Shown piece by piece: positions 1 to 10,744 of a stretch of DNA of 64,000 nucleotides (the first letter of the stretch is position 1; the number at the start of each line of letters is the position of its first letter). The stretch is from Inia geoffrensis. Lineage: Eukaryota > Chordata > Mammalia > Artiodactyla > Iniidae. Under the pieces are notes generated by a model. That model searched no databases and was not told where the DNA came from. It saw nothing but the letters and a program-made list of their open reading frames with translations. A program made the translations under genes and the position numbers. The stretch spans positions 65,566,784 to 65,630,783 of the forward strand of contig CM070910.1 of assembly GCA_036417435.1 (NCBI GenBank), in the 5' to 3' direction.

Positions 1-129
1 TGATTTTCTTCTCCCTTATCACCACCCCAATCAATAGATGATTGAAAGGCATCTTGATTAACCTTGACATATAATATAATAATAGAAATTTTGTTAATAA
101 CAACAAACTGCTGAGACCTTATTATAAGC

Positions 130-305
130 AAGGCACACATTTTGAAATAAGTACATTATTTTTTCCCAGTTTAAAGAAGGAAAATCTAATAATTGGAAAG
201 GTAACTAAAAATCCTCAGCTGTACAATTTGTTAGTGACAGGACCATGATTCAAAATCATACCATGTGACAGAGCCTGGACTCACTCTTAGCCACACTGTT
301 CTGTT
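130..305 (-). repeat. MIR SINE remnant
   Basis: Diverged antisense MIR. The segment still reads like the MIR core: a 'cccagtttaaagaaggaaaa' part corresponding to the usual cutoff-of-reads stretch, then 'acaatttgttagtgacag' and 'gagcctggactcactc', in the order expected for the reverse complement. Ancient mammalian element with no coding role. Family assignment is from remembered consensus only. Confidence 0.5.
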
Positions 306-394
306 TCCTAGTCACTTAACCCTGAAGGAGTCAGGCTAAGTCTTCCAAAGACTAAGGCACCAAGGTCCTCTTTAGTTGATAAAAAGGCAAGAGT

Positions 395-569
395 GGGCTT
401 CCCTGGTGGCGCAGTGGTTGAGAGTCCGCCTGCTGATGCAGAGGACATGGGTTCGTGCCCCGGTCCGGGAGGATCCCACATGCCGCGGAGCGGCTGGGCC
501 CGTGAGCCATGGCCGCTGAGCTTGCGCGTCCGGAGCCTGTGCTCCGCAACGACAGTGAGAGGCCCGCGT

Positions 570-603
<34 letters not shown>
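395..603 (+). mobile_element. CHR-type tRNA-derived SINE
   Basis: Cetacean/hippo CHR-type SINE in sense orientation. It has the tRNA-related head 'gggcttccctggtggcgcag', a GC-rich body and a pure A tail at about 575-603. It is flanked by a short target duplication, 'gcaagagt', seen at 387-394 and again at 607-614. About 14 bases of the usual 'gggagaggccacaa' stretch before the tail are missing, so this is an internally deleted copy. The ORFs seen through it are repeat-derived. Confidence 0.9.
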
Positions 604-605
<2 letters not shown>

Positions 606-614
606 AGCAAGAGT

Positions 615-1364
615 ACTTCCCCTCCCCCTCCCAACTAAGGGGAGAGAATGAAAGAAAAACCAGCTGAGGTTAAGATGTATTTCTTGGTGGGTTTCCCAAT
701 CCTGAAACTAAGGGAATCCAGAGATCGAGAGTATTGAAATGGTCAATATGAAGAGAACTAAAATATTATTTTTCCACTCAGCCTCTATGGATGGCACAGC
801 AGATGTTTCCTAATGCAAGGTGGTGAAAGCTGCTAACTCTTAACTACCACATGGGAAATCCAAAGACTGGGAAGGTTGTCAGACAGTCCCGGGTGGGTGT
901 CTCAACAGGAAAAAAATACAAAGGACTGCTCTTCTCTTCTTGACAATAAAAGAGAAAAGAAGCCACCAGTTGGTCCTTACAAAACTCATTATTAGTTTGC
1001 AGCTGTATCTCGGTGGGAGACCAGGGATAGGTGATGAGACCAGAGCAGGTGTATCTGGGTGAGAGACTGGAGGTGATGTGGAGCTCCAGCAGACTTCTGT
1101 GGTAGAGAGAAGGCATTCCTATGTTCCCTTTGTTTGGCAGGAAAGGAGATTTGGGTCCTCAGTGTGAGGTGGTGAAAGCAGAATCAGCTTGTGATGGAGG
1201 AACAGGCTCCAGTAGCAGCATCTTCAGCAGCAGTAACATTCTTAAAAGCAAAGCAGCCCAAAATCACAAGTGCTCGGTACGTCCAGTCTGTGGTTAGCAC
1301 TACTGCTTTGTTCTAAGTGCTATTTGGAGATGGGAGAGTAAAATGGAAGAAGCACTTCTTTCTC
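615..1364. other. Unique stretch, no gene seen
   Basis: Moderately AT-rich sequence without recognised repeats or exons. A 90-codon minus-strand frame at 844-1116 has no recognisable domain and is probably chance. Confidence 0.5.
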
Positions 1365-1830
1365 TTTTTAAAAGTTTTTATATACTTTTAATTGAAGTCT
1401 AATTGACATACAATGTGATATTAGTTTCAAGGGTACCACATTTGTATACGTTGCAAAATGACCACCACAATAAGACGAGGTACCATATTTCACCATACAA
1501 AGTTAATACAATATTATTGACTATGGTCCCCACGCTGCACTTTACAACCCCATGATTTATTTATTTTGTAACTAGAAGTTTGTACTTCTTGATCTGCTTC
1601 ATCCATTTTGCCAAACCCCTTCTCTGGCAACTACCAATCATTCTCTGTATCTATGAGTCTGGCTTTTGTTTAGTTTGTTTGTTTTGTTTTGTAGATTCCA
1701 CGTGTAAGTGAAATCATGCGGTATTCCTCTCTCTCTGTCTGGCTTGTTTCATTTAGCATAATGCCCTTGAGGCCCATCTATGTTGAAATCTTGCCAGTTG
1801 CATGTCTTTCTGTCTTTCTCTTGAATGGAG
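1365..1830 (-). mobile_element. L1 3'-region fragment, antisense
   Basis: Reads as the reverse complement of an artiodactyl/mammalian L1 3' end: 'attgaagtctaattgacatacaatg', then the 'tttcaagggtaccaca' block, 'gtttgtacttcttgatc', and the 'gtgtaagtgaaatcatgcggtat...tagcataatgcccttgag' tail of ORF2. It is diverged, has no ORF of interest and is an old 5'-truncated copy. Confidence 0.75.
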
Positions 1831-2214
1831 ATTCAGAAGATAGTACCTGAGAATTTCTTCTTTCCTTTTCCTCCTCAAGTATGTTCCTGGGAAACACTTG
1901 ATTTAAAAAAAAAAAAAAAGTTTGGGAATGAGAGATTTTCAGGGTTGGGGCAGTCAAAAGTTTTCAACTTAGTTTAATTCCCAACGTAGAGAATAACCAA
2001 AGAGAAAGAACTATTTAGAAATTCAGGAGAATCCCTTATTAGGATATGTCATTAGCTATGATTTGAGGATTTGTGTTACCCCATTTAATGAAAGGTCTGG
2101 GCAATTTGCACTTGACATTAAAGCCAGTAGAACAGAGACACACATTAATTTGTTCATTCTTCCCGTATATCGGGGCTGGGGTCTCCAGTCAGAGAGATGG
2201 GTACATCATGAGTT
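1831..2214. other. Unique stretch, no gene seen
   Basis: No gene recognised. It contains an A-run near 1904-1919 and otherwise ordinary AT-rich DNA. Confidence 0.5.
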
Positions 2215-3125
2215 CTTTCCTCAGTGAGTTCATGGAATGGTGAGAGAGTTCAGTACATAAATAAATGATTATAGAGTAATATGATTATATGCTTGAAGGT
2301 TTGAAAAAGTACCGGTAAAGCCAGACACAAGGAAGAACTTATTTTGCTTGAGAGGCTGTGCTTTAGTGGAGCTGAGAAAAAAGTGTGCCCAGAAGTAACA
2401 TAATCATAACCTGTCTGGTATGTGTCTATGATCTAAGCTCAAGGTTTAGAGTGAAAAGCATCAGAAATATTTACAAGTAGGACTTTCTTAATTTATCCCA
2501 CTACCTACTTGTTTTATGCCTATGACCCTCTATAGGAGATAGAGTTAGAGAAAGATGGAAAGAGAAATATATAAGATCTTTGGGTACTTGATTTTGACTA
2601 AATTTGTATTAATTCACTTAAAAAGTATTTGTTATAGCTTATATGCAAGTGTGTTATATTAGGGATTGAGAATACATAAGTGACCAAATTCTCTGCCCTC
2701 CCTCATGAGGGAAAAGAAAATAAAAAAGTATATATTAATATAAAATGTGATAAAATATGACACTCACTTCTATAAAGAAAAATATAGCAGAAAAGACACA
2801 GTGAGTGCTGATAAGTTTGTGGGAAATCATGTTATTTGATATATTATACTTTTATACTAGGTGGTATTTGAGCAGAGAACCGAGGTGGGTGGGGAGCTGA
2901 GTGTGAGGATTTCTGGGGAAGGGCATTTCATGTGTAAAGGCTGTGAGTGAGAAAACTTATATGTTCCAAAGGCAGCAACGTGGTCAGTGTGGCTGGGACA
3001 GAGTGACTGGGCAAGTTGTAGGCAGCGCGGTCAGGGGTATGAGGGTTAAAGTCCTGCTAGACCTGGAAGGGCATTGTAGGGGGAAAGGTCACTGTAGGGA
3101 CTTCGACTTTTACTCTGAGTAGTTT
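2215..3125 (-). mobile_element. L2 LINE remnant, antisense
   Basis: Diverged antisense L2. Landmarks include 'ctgccctccctcatgaggg', 'ggtggtatttgagcagagaaccgaggtg', 'ctggggaagggcatttcatgtgtaaaggc' and 'agggcattgtagggg...gacttcgacttttactctgagt'. These follow the order of the reverse complement of L2. Boundaries are approximate and the family call is from remembered consensus. Confidence 0.55.
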
Positions 3126-4151
3126 ATTAGTAGTATAACACTTTAATGATTAAAACTGCTAATTCTCCTTTAAGATGCTTAGACCAACAAGCAACTCAAA
3201 CTCTTTAATCATCTTCATAAAAAGCTTTTCTTTTAGATTGATTGGTTACAAATCCTGCAACAGGAAGCAATCTCTAGAGTAAGCCATTCTCATTGAAATC
3301 AGTAAGAAACACTTTTAATTTTACCACCTGGAGCTATTATACTGAATATTTAAAGGGCAGATTAAAACTCAAGGAATCAGTAATTAGTAATTAATTGGGT
3401 TATAGAAACATCAACACCAAGGTCATCAGTTCAAATCAAAGTTGTGGAGACATAATTGTTAACATCTGAAAGCACTTCACTGGAAATGGTGGAATGGAAG
3501 TCTGTCTCAGTGTTTTTTTCTTGTCAAGAAGGATTCATATGCACAAGGCAAGAGTGACCCTGCTTTTGATATTCAATGAAATGCCTGCAGGAAGTCTTTT
3601 TGTAGACACTGACGTTAAATGAATCTGGAAACTGGCCTATTGGGTCACAGTAAAACACTTCAGTACAATACATAATCAAACATTTCCCAAGATGGCATTA
3701 GAGTGTGCATTCCCTAGTCGATTGTAACCCTCATTATGCAAAATTCACTGAAAAATGTAATGCAGAACATGATGGTTTGATTATGCAACAAAACCAGTTA
3801 AATGTTTTCATTAGCTGTATAATATTTTTGCACAATAAGGATAATTGTGTGTTGAAAATGTACTAATTCATTTAATCCCATGAGGCAAAAAATAATACTG
3901 AGGGAAATAATGATATTGTTAGGGACCCTGATTAGCAGAGCACAAAGTGCAAGTTCTTCTTACTAGGAAGCATAGTTTCAATTTACAGCACAATATGGAG
4001 AAAATTCAGGTATTTTACTTGTTGAATTATTTAAAATTAATATAGGGGTTAGACTTTTGTCATCTCATAAAGTTCAAATGGTTTTACCAATTGGGCGGTA
4101 CAGCAGGAAATATTATTTTTTATCCGCACACCCAGAGAAGTAATACATAAG
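3126..4151. other. Unique AT-rich stretch with homeodomain-like motif cluster
   Basis: No gene or repeat recognised. At 3381-3399 the sequence 'taattagtaattaattggg' packs several TAAT/ATTA homeodomain cores. At 3733-3800 there are two 'attatgca' motifs. Nothing here proves regulatory function. Confidence 0.35.

Positions 4152-4199
<48 letters not shown>
4152..4199. repeat. (GT)n microsatellite
   Basis: Uninterrupted GT dinucleotide tract of about 48 bases. It is likely polymorphic in length. Confidence 0.97.
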
Positions 4200-4201
<2 letters not shown>

Positions 4202-4880
4202 TACATGGGGATATACTAGGTTTTGAGCCTGTGTGGAGGATGGAAGGGAGGATTGCTTGAAGCAAGCAGTTGCAATGTGAACAATTTAATTCAATTAACT
4301 GCAACATGGTCTTTTGTTGAGATAGATATTTTCCCGATCTGAGTGAGTATATAGTCCGACTTTATAAAGAAGAAATGAATAAAGATACTAAAAATCTTGC
4401 GAAAAGCAACTGAAAAAACATTCTCATTTTCCAATAAGCACTATAATGGAAACATTTGTGCAGTAACTCATATAATTAATAGTCCTTCTGTTGAGTAAAA
4501 TAGTTATATCTTACTCATACTATTGCAAAGTCCATAAGCTTTATACTACTAGATTTGCTAGTGATTCAGGAAAATTCTAGTGAGAAAGGATTTCTTATTT
4601 GTGATATTGGTTTCTCTTCCCAGATATATCTACATACTTATTCTCACAAAATTCCAGTTAATAACCCAAACAAATGTTTAAGGGGGATTGACAAAATGAT
4701 TCTGAAATTCATCTCAAGGAAGGAATATATGAGGATAGCCCAAGAATATTTGAAAATGAATAACACAAAACTATAATAAGTTAACAATTTATTCTAGAGG
4801 GAACAAATTGGTTCTATCAAAGAAATTAATATTGAAGAAGGTGGTATTTCAAATCAGTGGGGAAAGTAGAGATAAGGCCA
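4200..4880. other. Unique stretch, no gene seen
   Basis: AT-rich DNA. A 73-codon plus-strand frame at 4555-4776 has no recognisable features. Confidence 0.45.
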
Positions 4881-5430
4881 TGACTGGTGCTGGCCGAAAA
4901 GGGAAAGATTAGTTGTTGACCAAGGCAGCCTTAAGGTTCCCCTCAGTTTGGCTAAAGTTTAGACAGATTTCTTCTGACTATAGGCCTCTGACCTCTCTTT
5001 CCTTTGAGCATTTACTTTAGAAAACTTGCAATTGTAAATACTTCCTCTGCACTTGATGTAAATATTCTACAACTTTGGAATGTCTTCTCAGGGACTTGGA
5101 AGCAATAGCTTTGAAATGTAATCATCAAGAAAGACAGGGATGATGGTTCCCAGAGTGTGGGAAGGTAGGTTGCTAACTTTGATAAGAACCTTTTAGCAAA
5201 CACTAATGGCCTAATCAGCTTGACTTACCAACCCTCCAACACCCTCCAGCACTTCCCCCCCAGCTCACTCCAGTGCTTAAAATCTATTCTCTTTCTATTC
5301 AGCTGAGTTTGGTTCAGTCTTTCTCCCCTCTTGAAATAGTTTCTCTCTTCTATTGAAATAGTCTCAAATAAAGTCTTTCTTGCCTGTTTAAGCCAGTTTG
5401 GTGCAATTTTTCTTTTATAATGCCTACATT
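4881..5430 (+). mobile_element. Probable solo endogenous retrovirus LTR
   Basis: LTR-like architecture in sense orientation. It starts near TG ('tgactggtgctggcc'), has a long U3-like part and a possible TATA-like 'cttaaaatctattctc'. Further along come two near-repeat 'cttgaaatagt/tattgaaatagt' units, a polyadenylation signal 'aataaa' at about 5368, and a T-rich U5-like end. No gag, pol or env sequence flanks it, so it would be a solo LTR. I could not establish a target-site duplication, and the family is not identified. Confidence 0.45.
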
Positions 5431-6404
5431 ATAATATGGCTATAACAAAACTCAGTTAGGTTATATTAAAAATGTGAACCACAACGAAAACAATAATAAA
5501 GACCTAAAGTACCAGAATAATATTTATATATTTGGGGAGTCAGGGAAGCCTTGGTAAACTTTACACCAACTGAGAAAACATAAAGGGAAAGAGTAAGAAA
5601 TTTGAATAAATACTAAACATATCTAAATGCAAAACCCAGAACTAGGAAACTATGTGTAGTATTTTTGGGAGACCATGAGTTAATATTTTTAATATTTTCC
5701 CAAAGTAATAAAAAAAGAGGTTTTTTTAAGAGAAAAATGATCTAGAGCATAAACAAGTTTACCACAATATAATAAATATTAGTAGTCTATAAACGATGAA
5801 AAAGTGTTTCAAGTCACTCATAAATTAAAGTAAAAATACACAAAATGTACCTTTTGCCCTATCCAAATGTCGTATTGTCAAAGGTTTTTTTAAAAAATAG
5901 ACAAGCGAGTAAGATACTACAAGGATGAAGAAAAAAATTAGATCACTTGTTTATTTCTAATGGGAATCTATATTGATACCAACCTTGTGGAGAATAACTG
6001 ATCACTCAAATTTGACCTATTGTTTTCTTTTCGCCTTTACGTTCAGTTCTTTTTACAGTCTCCATTTTTCTGCTGAAATGTTCTGTATGTCCAAACACAT
6101 TTTCAACATCTTCCCTGGACTCTTAACACGTTTATCACAGTTGATTTAAAGCTGATAATTCAATATTTGGGCCATCATTAGGTCTGTTTTTATTGACTGA
6201 TTTCATTCTTGACAATTGATCACATGTTCTTCCTTCACATATTCTTTATTTTGATTGTATGCTAGATGTTGTATGAAAAAGAACAGTGGTGACTAAATTA
6301 CATTTTGCCAGAAACTTAATCCTTCATCTGTAAGCTGCTAGTCATTGAGTCAATCTAATTTGTCGTTTAGATAGTTCTGTTGTTATTTTGGTTAGATTCA
6401 CTTT
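5431..6404. other. Unique AT-rich stretch, no gene seen
   Basis: Low-complexity AT-rich DNA with many stops in all frames. No repeat family recognised. Confidence 0.5.
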
Positions 6405-6414
6405 ACCTTCAAAA

Positions 6415-6630
6415 TTTTTTTTTTTTTTTTTTTTTTTTGCGGTACACGGGCCTCTCACTGTTGTGGCCTCTCCCGTTGCGGAGCACAGGCTCCGGACGCG
6501 CAGGCTCAGCGGCCATGGCTCACGGGCCCAGCCGCTCCGCGGCATGTGGGATCTTCCCAGACCGGGGCACGAACCCGTGTACCCTGCATTGACAGGTGGA
6601 CTCTCAACCACTGCACCACCTGGGAAGCCC
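6415..6630 (-). mobile_element. CHR-type SINE, antisense
   Basis: Full-length antisense CHR SINE: T-run 6415-6438 (the A tail), body, and tRNA-like head ending '...ccacctgggaagccc'. A 10-bp target duplication 'accttcaaaa' lies at 6405-6414 and 6631-6640, so insertion boundaries are clear. Confidence 0.95.
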
Positions 6631-6640
6631 ACCTTCAAAA

Positions 6641-8789
6641 ATTTGACTATATGTGAACAAAACCTTCCGTTTGCCTGGTATCCGAGCACTGGGGAGAGCC
6701 CAGCATTCCCTTTGTGCCTTCTACTCCAGCCATTAACTTTCTAAACTGCTTGTGTTATCACCTTTTTATTTACAGCCAAGCTTCTGGATTTGTTTGGTTT
6801 GTTGGTTGATATGCTGATGATTTCTCTTCGTTCTCAGTATTGTTCCTAGTTCTCTGTCACACAGAAGCTGTCTCTCTCTCCTACTTTCCTGCAACTAGCC
6901 TTGCAAGGCTTTAGCAGTGTGTACAGTAAAGGTCCAGAGCATCTATGGAGGGTTTATCTCAGGTCCTTTATTCCTTTCTTAATGGATTGCAGGAAACAGC
7001 AGTGAATTCTCAGGTGATCCAAAAGGGTTTCTCTCATTTCTTCTGTTCTGTCCTCTGCCTTTCACAGGTGTTGCAATGCCTGTACCTCAGGGGTCTTCTC
7101 TCTCATTTATTACTCTCTGCTCCAAATCTATCACGTGAACATGCGGTGATAACCTACGGGAAAGAGTTAATGGGCAGGTGCAGAATGTCTTGGTGGTTGC
7201 GATGCCTCAATTTCTGAAATCATTTTACCAACCAATGTTGGGCCTATAAAATTCATTTAAAAAGCTTAGCCAGCTTCTTCTCACTCCTGTCAATCAGCGG
7301 TTGCTTCCTTACCCTCCTCCTTCTCCATCAGAAACAAAAGCCACGATAGGTCTCTTTTCGCCTAAGAGGGGATTGTCACTTTCTGTTTTGTAATCATTTT
7401 GATTTCTTTATGTTCTTACCTGTCTGATGACTTAAAAAATTACTTTTTCAAGTTACCTACCTTCCTTGTTGCTAAGTTGAGGATGGCATTATGTTGTAAC
7501 TTTCTTCATTTTCAGCAGAAGCAGAAATTCTAAAATTTTTAATAGAAGAAAGATATCCAATGTTATACACTTAAATACATACGATGTTTTCACATATTGG
7601 TACATTATATGAATATCAAAATGATACAGAAAGTTATGCTTTTTGTAAAAAGGTTTCATATTACAATTTTAAATGACAAATTCAGGTTATGATATTTTAA
7701 TTAATAAATTTTAAAATTATGATTATCTCCGGTGTGATTATCTATTTCTTAGCTAGGGATCATTTTGTTGCAAGGGACAACATCCTTCTCTGTCTAGCCT
7801 AACTAAAGTTACTTTTTCTTTTGATGTCAGATTACAGTATTCCACAGAAACCAATAGCCAATGGCAGGGAATGTACTGGTTTCACGGTCAGATACTCTTT
7901 CTATTCCTCTTAGATTAAATAGCTTCTCATCTTTGCTTCTTTATGCACAGAAGTGTCTCACTGTATCTAAAATGATTCTTGGAGTCCCACTTGTAGATAT
8001 TTAGGAGGGAGAATCTGGCTTGCCGACTCATGGAATGTTCTATCTCAGTTTCTAACCAATTGTGACAGTGGTGTGGATCATGATGTAATTATAGGAAGGT
8101 TGGGAGCCTTTATTTTTGACCATTATTGTTCTTGCAAATATGTTTATGGTCTTGCTTCCCCATTAGTGTACAACGCTCTTGAGATCAAGCACCTGACTCT
8201 CTTACTCTATGTTATATTCTCTGTGTGAAAGCAAGTGCCCAGCAATGGTCTGTATTCAATGAAACATTTAAAATCACAATCTCAAGTCTTTTTCCTTCCA
8301 CCTAAATGTTGTTTTCAATACATGTTATTTGTGAAATAAAGATCCCACCTACTGCAATGGTTATTATGAAGTTTAAAATAATGCATATACCATGTAAATA
8401 TTAAAGTTTTATACAAATACTACCTAAGAGATTGTGTAAAATATGCATAGGAATTAGACTTACTGAATCATAACAACTAAGAATGAAGTTGAGATTTTTT
8501 TAAAAAATAGCATGTGACTGTAAATATGAGAACAGACTTGAGATAAAGGGCATTTAATTCAATGATAAGACAGCAGATTAAATAATCAATACCAGAGTGA
8601 AAGAGTAAGAGTATGAAATTCTGGATTATGGAGATTTCTTCTGAGGTGAGTCTTGATTGTTGGATATTTTTCATGAGGCAACTATAGTGGAGAGATGGGA
8701 GAACATTTGAAATCTCATTATGCAGTGCTACTAGCAAGTTCTTTCTTCTGTTTGTTCTTTCCTTCCCTCCTTCCTCTGTTCCTTCTTTC
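6641..8789. other. Mostly unique DNA, no gene seen
   Basis: No exons recognised. The 90-codon frame at 6945-7217 has no identifiable domain. About 7760-7960 and 8100-8260 contain phrases reminiscent of very old repeats (DNA transposon or MIR/L2 like) that I cannot assign. Confidence 0.4.
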
Positions 8790-9470
8790 CCTCCACAACA
8801 TTGTATTGGAAGCCTACTCTATATGGGTTGAGACACCCTTTTTCAGAGCTACAGAGGTAAATGAACAAAACACATCCCTTTCCCTCATGGATCTTGCGTT
8901 TTATGGGGGATGACAAGCAATGAACAAATAGTTCCTTAAATATACATGTAAGTGTGTGTGTGTGTGCATGTGCACACACGTGTGTTTGTGCACATGCGTG
9001 TGCAGGCAGTAATAAATGTAATGGTGAAGAGTTACTAGTAGGGAGGAGGGTAGTTAGCTTTTGTTTTAGATGAGCTGTCCTCTGGCCAAAGGTTACCTCC
9101 TTGTTCTTGAATGGAGAGAGAAAGAGAGGGATACAGATTTGGCAAGAGTGGATTGGGCACAGTATACATCAGGTGATAATGCTTGGAGCTGGGAGCCTGC
9201 TTGTTGTGTTCACGTAAGTTCAAGCACAGAACAGCTGGAGTGGAATGGAGAGGGGACTGAGCAGTGGAAGATGAATTTGGAGCAGCAACCGGGAGCCAGA
9301 TGGAAAGTATCGAAGACCAAGAAAAGGACTTGGGATTTTATTCCAGTACGGGAAATTATTGGAGGATTTGGGGCAGAGAAAAAGACATGACCTTACTTAA
9401 ATCTTAAAAGGATCACTCTGGCTGTTGTGTAAAGAATAATCTGTAAAGGACAATAAGGCCTGTGGGAGGG
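8790..9470 (-). mobile_element. L2 LINE remnant, antisense
   Basis: Antisense L2 landmarks are 'cccttccctcatggatcttgcg', 'tgacaagcaatgaacaaatag', 'ggacttgggattttattcca' and 'aaaggatcactctggctgttgtgtaaag', in consistent order. The 106-codon frame at 9070-9390 lies within it and is not a gene. Confidence 0.55.
8952..9004. repeat. Alternating purine-pyrimidine (GT)n-like tract
   Basis: Degenerate GT/CA tract with embedded short palindromes such as 'tgtgcatgtgcacac'. Alternating purine-pyrimidine sequence of this kind can adopt Z-DNA. It sits inside L2-derived DNA. Confidence 0.8.
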
Positions 9471-9582
9471 TTGTTTTGGTTAGGATAATTTTTTCATTTT
9501 TTGAAATAGCACTGAGGGCATATGACTATCTTCCATTGTAGCTTCATATGCCATTAGAATATTATATGTAGGGCACATTTTC

Positions 9583-9718
9583 TTGTTTTGTTATGTTGTT
9601 TGTTTTTTGGCTGTGCCACACGGCATGTGGGATCCTAGATCCCTGACCAGGGATCAAACCCATGCACCCTGCAGGGGAAACCTGGAGTCCTAACCACTGG
9701 ACTGCCAGGGAAGTCCCC
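9583..9718 (-). mobile_element. Older tRNA-Glu-type SINE (CHR-1/Bov-tA-like), antisense
   Basis: Shorter, more diverged antisense SINE: 'ttggctgtgccacacggcat', 'gatccctgaccagggatcaa' and 'actggactgccagggaag'. It lacks the GC-rich body typical of the younger copies here and resembles the older family shared by ruminants and cetaceans. Confidence 0.8.
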
Positions 9719-10224
9719 AGAGGTTACATTTTTAAGACTTCTGTCAGGCAACAGAAATAAATTTGTTTTACTTAAGACATAAAGATATTTGGATAGAAGG
9801 AAAATGAAAATATCCTGATGTCTTTTAATCCTCTAAGCAGCTGAATGCATTATTAGACTGAATGTGCCTTTTGCAATCATATAAGAGCATATTGCAGCTA
9901 TAATAAATAGTTTAATGTCAAAATTATAATTTTAAAGCACCGTTCCAAATATCAAAAGTATAAAATAAATGATACAATCAAATGAATATAAAAATAAATA
10001 TGAAAGAAAATATTAATTTTCATGTTAGATTTTTAAATAAATAATTTTTCAGAGACTATTACCGAAAGAGAAGATTTACAAAGATCCGTGAGAAATATAT
10101 ATATTTTAAAGGATCATTAATAATAACAAAGTTAAAAGAATTTCAAGAAAGCCTAGACTGGAAAAATACGAGAATCTAAATGGAAGCTGTTGATGTACTT
10201 AAGAAGAAGTTATTTCATTTCAGA
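9719..10224. other. Unique AT-rich stretch
   Basis: No gene or recognisable repeat. Very AT-rich from about 9900 to 10140. Confidence 0.5.
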
Positions 10225-10440
10225 TCAAATGTGATATAATGATTACCATTTTTGGACTGCCTACTTTGCCAGCCACTGAGCTAAGCATATTGTATGCATA
10301 AATTCTTTTAATATTTTGCCAATTCATTGCTATGGAGAATAAATTGTGGTTCCCCACTACTGAAAATTAAGGCCATTTGTTGCATATCTATTTTAGGTAA
10401 GTAGCCAATTCTTAATTGGGAAAGTAAAAATATGATACTG
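10225..10440 (+). repeat. Possible MIR/MIR3-like remnant
   Basis: Contains 'ggactgcctactttgccagccactgagctaagcatattgtatgc', resembling the 'tgccaggcactgtgctaagc' phrase of ancient SINE/LINE elements. The resemblance is weak and the borders are uncertain. Confidence 0.35.
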
Positions 10441-10579
10441 TTAGGTTAATATTGAGATCACTGAGGAAGTAATACAATCTCTTGTCTTCCAATTGTCCTG
10501 GAGAGAAAGAGCTGGAAAATATTTAGCTGTAATGGCAAAGAAGGAGCAAATACACCACAGCTTTCTATTTCATTTGTTT

Positions 10580-10606
10580 ATTTCCTGCAGCTGCCTTGCA
10601 GGAAAT
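10580..10606. repeat. 10-bp perfect inverted repeat, 7-nt loop
   Basis: Arms 10580-10589 (atttcctgca) and 10597-10606 (tgcaggaaat) are exact reverse complements around 'gctgcct'. It lies in otherwise unique sequence. Confidence 0.85.
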
Positions 10607-10725
10607 GTGTGTATCATCTAATTGGGAAGGTGTCCATCAGCAATTACATCAGATGGAATCCATGGGATCCAGCAATTATAGCAGACTGGATTAAGAGCAA
10701 ATGGATACTTAATAAGTATTTCTTA

Positions 10726-10744
10726 ATGATGATGATGATGATGG
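10726..10744. repeat. Short (ATG)n microsatellite
   Basis: Six tandem ATG units followed by a G. A minor tract. Confidence 0.9.

Noticed and set aside
395..470. tRNA-like sequence with possible A and B boxes
   Set aside because: It is the tRNA-derived head of a SINE, repeated in several copies, not a functional tRNA gene.
9070..9390. 106-codon plus frame
   Set aside because: Lies within antisense L2-derived DNA.
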